From NCBI GenBank assembly GCA_016200325.1, contig JACQEZ010000011.1, forward strand, positions 124,001-188,000: DNA of 64,000 bases, read 5' to 3'. The position numbers and the translations under genes were made by a program. Shown here piece by piece: positions 62,807-64,000 of this stretch; within the stretch, counting starts at the first letter, position 1, and each line of letters begins with the position of its first letter. The notes under the pieces are model-generated. The model was not told the origin of the DNA. It searched no databases and saw nothing but the letters and a program-made list of their open reading frames with translations. The stretch comes from Candidatus Manganitrophaceae bacterium (GTDB taxonomy: Bacteria; Nitrospirota; Nitrospiria; SBBL01; Manganitrophaceae).

Positions 62807-64000
62807 ATGATCGACCAAGAGCAATTCAAAACCCCCCTTTTTGACGCCATGGTCTCGCTCGCCGAGAGCCGGAAGGTCTCCTTCCACACCCCCGGCCACA
62901 AGAGCGGCAAGGGGATTTCGACCCGCTTCCGGAAATTCGTCGGTCCGAAGATCTTCTCGATCGACCTGACGACGCTGGACGAAGTCGACTCCCTCCAAAA
63001 GCCGAAAGGGGTCATCAAAGAGGCGCAGGAGCTCGCCGCCAAGGCCTACGGCGCCGACCGCTCGTTCTTCCTCGTCAACGGCACCACCGGCGGCAACCAT
63101 GCGATGATCCTCGCCGCCTGCGGCCCGCGCGACAAGGTCCTCGTCGCCCGCAACGCCCACAAGTCGGTCTTGGCCGGGCTGATCTTCTCCGGCGCCGAGC
63201 CGATCTTCTTCTCCCCGGCGGTCGACGACAATTTAAAATTGACCCTCAACGTCACCTACGAAGAGACGATCCGCGCGATCGACGCCCATCCCGAAGCGAA
63301 AGCCCTCTTCCTCACCAGCCCCAACTACTACGGCATCTGCGCCGATCTGGAGCGGATCATCCCGTACGCCCATGGAAAGGGCCTGGTGGTGATGGTCGAC
63401 GAGGCACACGGGCCCCATCTGAAATTTCACCCCGATTTGCCGATTTCCGGCGTCGAGGCCGGCGCCGACCTCGTCGTCCAGAGCACTCACAAGATCATCG
63501 GCGGGATGACGCAGGCGTCGATGCTTCACGCGCAGGGGCCGCGGGTCGACATGACGACCCTCGCCCAGGTCCTCCGCTTCGTTCAGAGCACCAGTCCGTC
63601 CTATATTTTAATGGCGTCGTTGGATCTGGCACGGATGCAGATGGCGACCGAGGGGGAGAAGCTTCTCGACAAGGCGATCAAGCTCGCCACCGAGGCGCGG
63701 GCGAAGATCAATCGGATCCCCGGCGTCTTCTGCTTCGACAAAGAGATGGTCAAAAACCCGATGTTCGCCCCGATGGGCGATTTCGACATCACCAAGCTGA
63801 CGATCACCGTCCGGGACCTCGGCCTCTCCGGCTTTCAGGCGTCGCAGATCCTCAACACCAAGTATCACATTCAGGTCGAGATGGCCGATCCATTCAATGT
63901 GCTGGTCATCGTCAGCATCGGCGACCGGCGGGACGACCTCAACAAGCTCGTCGACGCCCTCCGCGACATGTCGAAGGAATACCACGGCAAACCGAGCCAA
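62807..64000 (+). CDS. Arginine/lysine/ornithine decarboxylase, 3' end beyond the window
   Basis: 398 residues visible with no stop. Fold-type I PLP enzyme of the Orn/Lys/Arg decarboxylase major domain: SFHTPGHKSGKG, the YGADRSFFLVNGTTGG cofactor loop, VDEAHGPHLKF (Asp to the PLP nitrogen), and the Schiff-base Lys in QSTHKIIGGMTQ. There is no N-terminal wing domain, like the short SpeA/CadA-type enzymes. With speD and speE it probably makes agmatine or another diamine for polyamines. The start lacks a normal ribosome site; it sits right after the leader stem. Confidence 0.92.
   Translation, partial: MIDQEQFKTPLFDAMVSLAESRKVSFHTPGHKSGKGISTRFRKFVGPKIFSIDLTTLDEVDSLQKPKGVIKEAQELAAKAYGADRSFFLVNGTTGGNHAMILAACGPRDKVLVARNAHKSVLAGLIFSGAEPIFFSPAVDDNLKLTLNVTYEETIRAIDAHPEAKALFLTSPNYYGICADLERIIPYAHGKGLVVMVDEAHGPHLKFHPDLPISGVEAGADLVVQSTHKIIGGMTQASMLHAQGPRVDMTTLAQVLRFVQSTSPSYILMASLDLARMQMATEGEKLLDKAIKLATEARAKINRIPGVFCFDKEMVKNPMFAPMGDFDITKLTITVRDLGLSGFQASQILNTKYHIQVEMADPFNVLVIVSIGDRRDDLNKLVDALRDMSKEYHGKPSQ

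Overview
The window is chromosomal DNA from a Gram-negative bacterium of moderately high G+C. It carries TamB and an Omp85 barrel protein, AsmA-like proteins, lipoprotein signals, a PEP-CTERM-type secreted protein and the NtrY/NtrX kinase-regulator pair next to a DUF4390 gene. A succinate dehydrogenase-type Fe-S subunit with two full four-cysteine clusters sits beside a heterodisulfide-reductase-B-like CCG subunit. This mix would fit Nitrospirota or a deltaproteobacterial-type lineage; that placement is inference, as there is no rRNA or other marker to settle it. There is no transposase, integrase, phage gene or CRISPR array.

Layout. 1-4.1 kb: end of peptide deformylase, a class-E-like SDH/fumarate reductase Fe-S subunit plus its CCG partner, a Lon-N domain protein, Bcp peroxiredoxin and a YfhL-type ferredoxin. 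4.1-8.2 kb: CBS protein, Sir2 deacylase, a diguanylate cyclase whose N-terminus is split by two apparent homopolymer frameshifts, a SirB1-type protein, an HNH endonuclease and tRNA-Leu(GAG). 8.3-15.7 kb: split transketolase, class III nucleotide cyclase, outer-membrane and secreted proteins of unknown role, CbiE and DUF1844. 15.8-29.3 kb: one long plus-strand run of tamB, omp85, TPR-metalloprotease, DUF4390, ntrY, ntrX and an RlmD-type methyltransferase. 29.4-41.5 kb: mostly minus strand, with AsmA, a BON protein, a decayed yjbQ, a DUF420-like protein, an O-methyltransferase, a membrane pseudokinase, an M16 peptidase pair and a phosphoglycolate-phosphatase-like HAD protein. 41.8-48.1 kb: PBP1A, then gap-pgk-tpiA-secG. 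48.2-61 kb: two peptide-type ABC transporters, one complete with a fused double ATPase and one without ATPase genes, plus a PEP-CTERM-like protein, a YHS protein and a DUF2383 protein. 61.3-64 kb: polyamine genes speD, speE and an arginine/lysine/ornithine decarboxylase that runs off the window.

The most interesting unexplained signals are non-coding. A ~62-nt element occurs twice at high identity, once just before pgk and once just before the decarboxylase, with a stem that closes almost at the start codon. The speD leader has a perfect Shine-Dalgarno with no nearby start, two hairpins, and a 33-codon upstream frame overlapping the speD start. Several families of imperfect palindromes and degenerate 12-bp arrays lie between genes, and two of them have become the 5' coding ends of genes (an M16 peptidase signal peptide and the GAPDH N-terminus). 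Gene-level oddities are an omp85 with seven POTRA-like repeats and no normal start codon, a 203-nt out-of-frame overlap of the BON and AsmA genes, and a kinase lacking its catalytic Asp.
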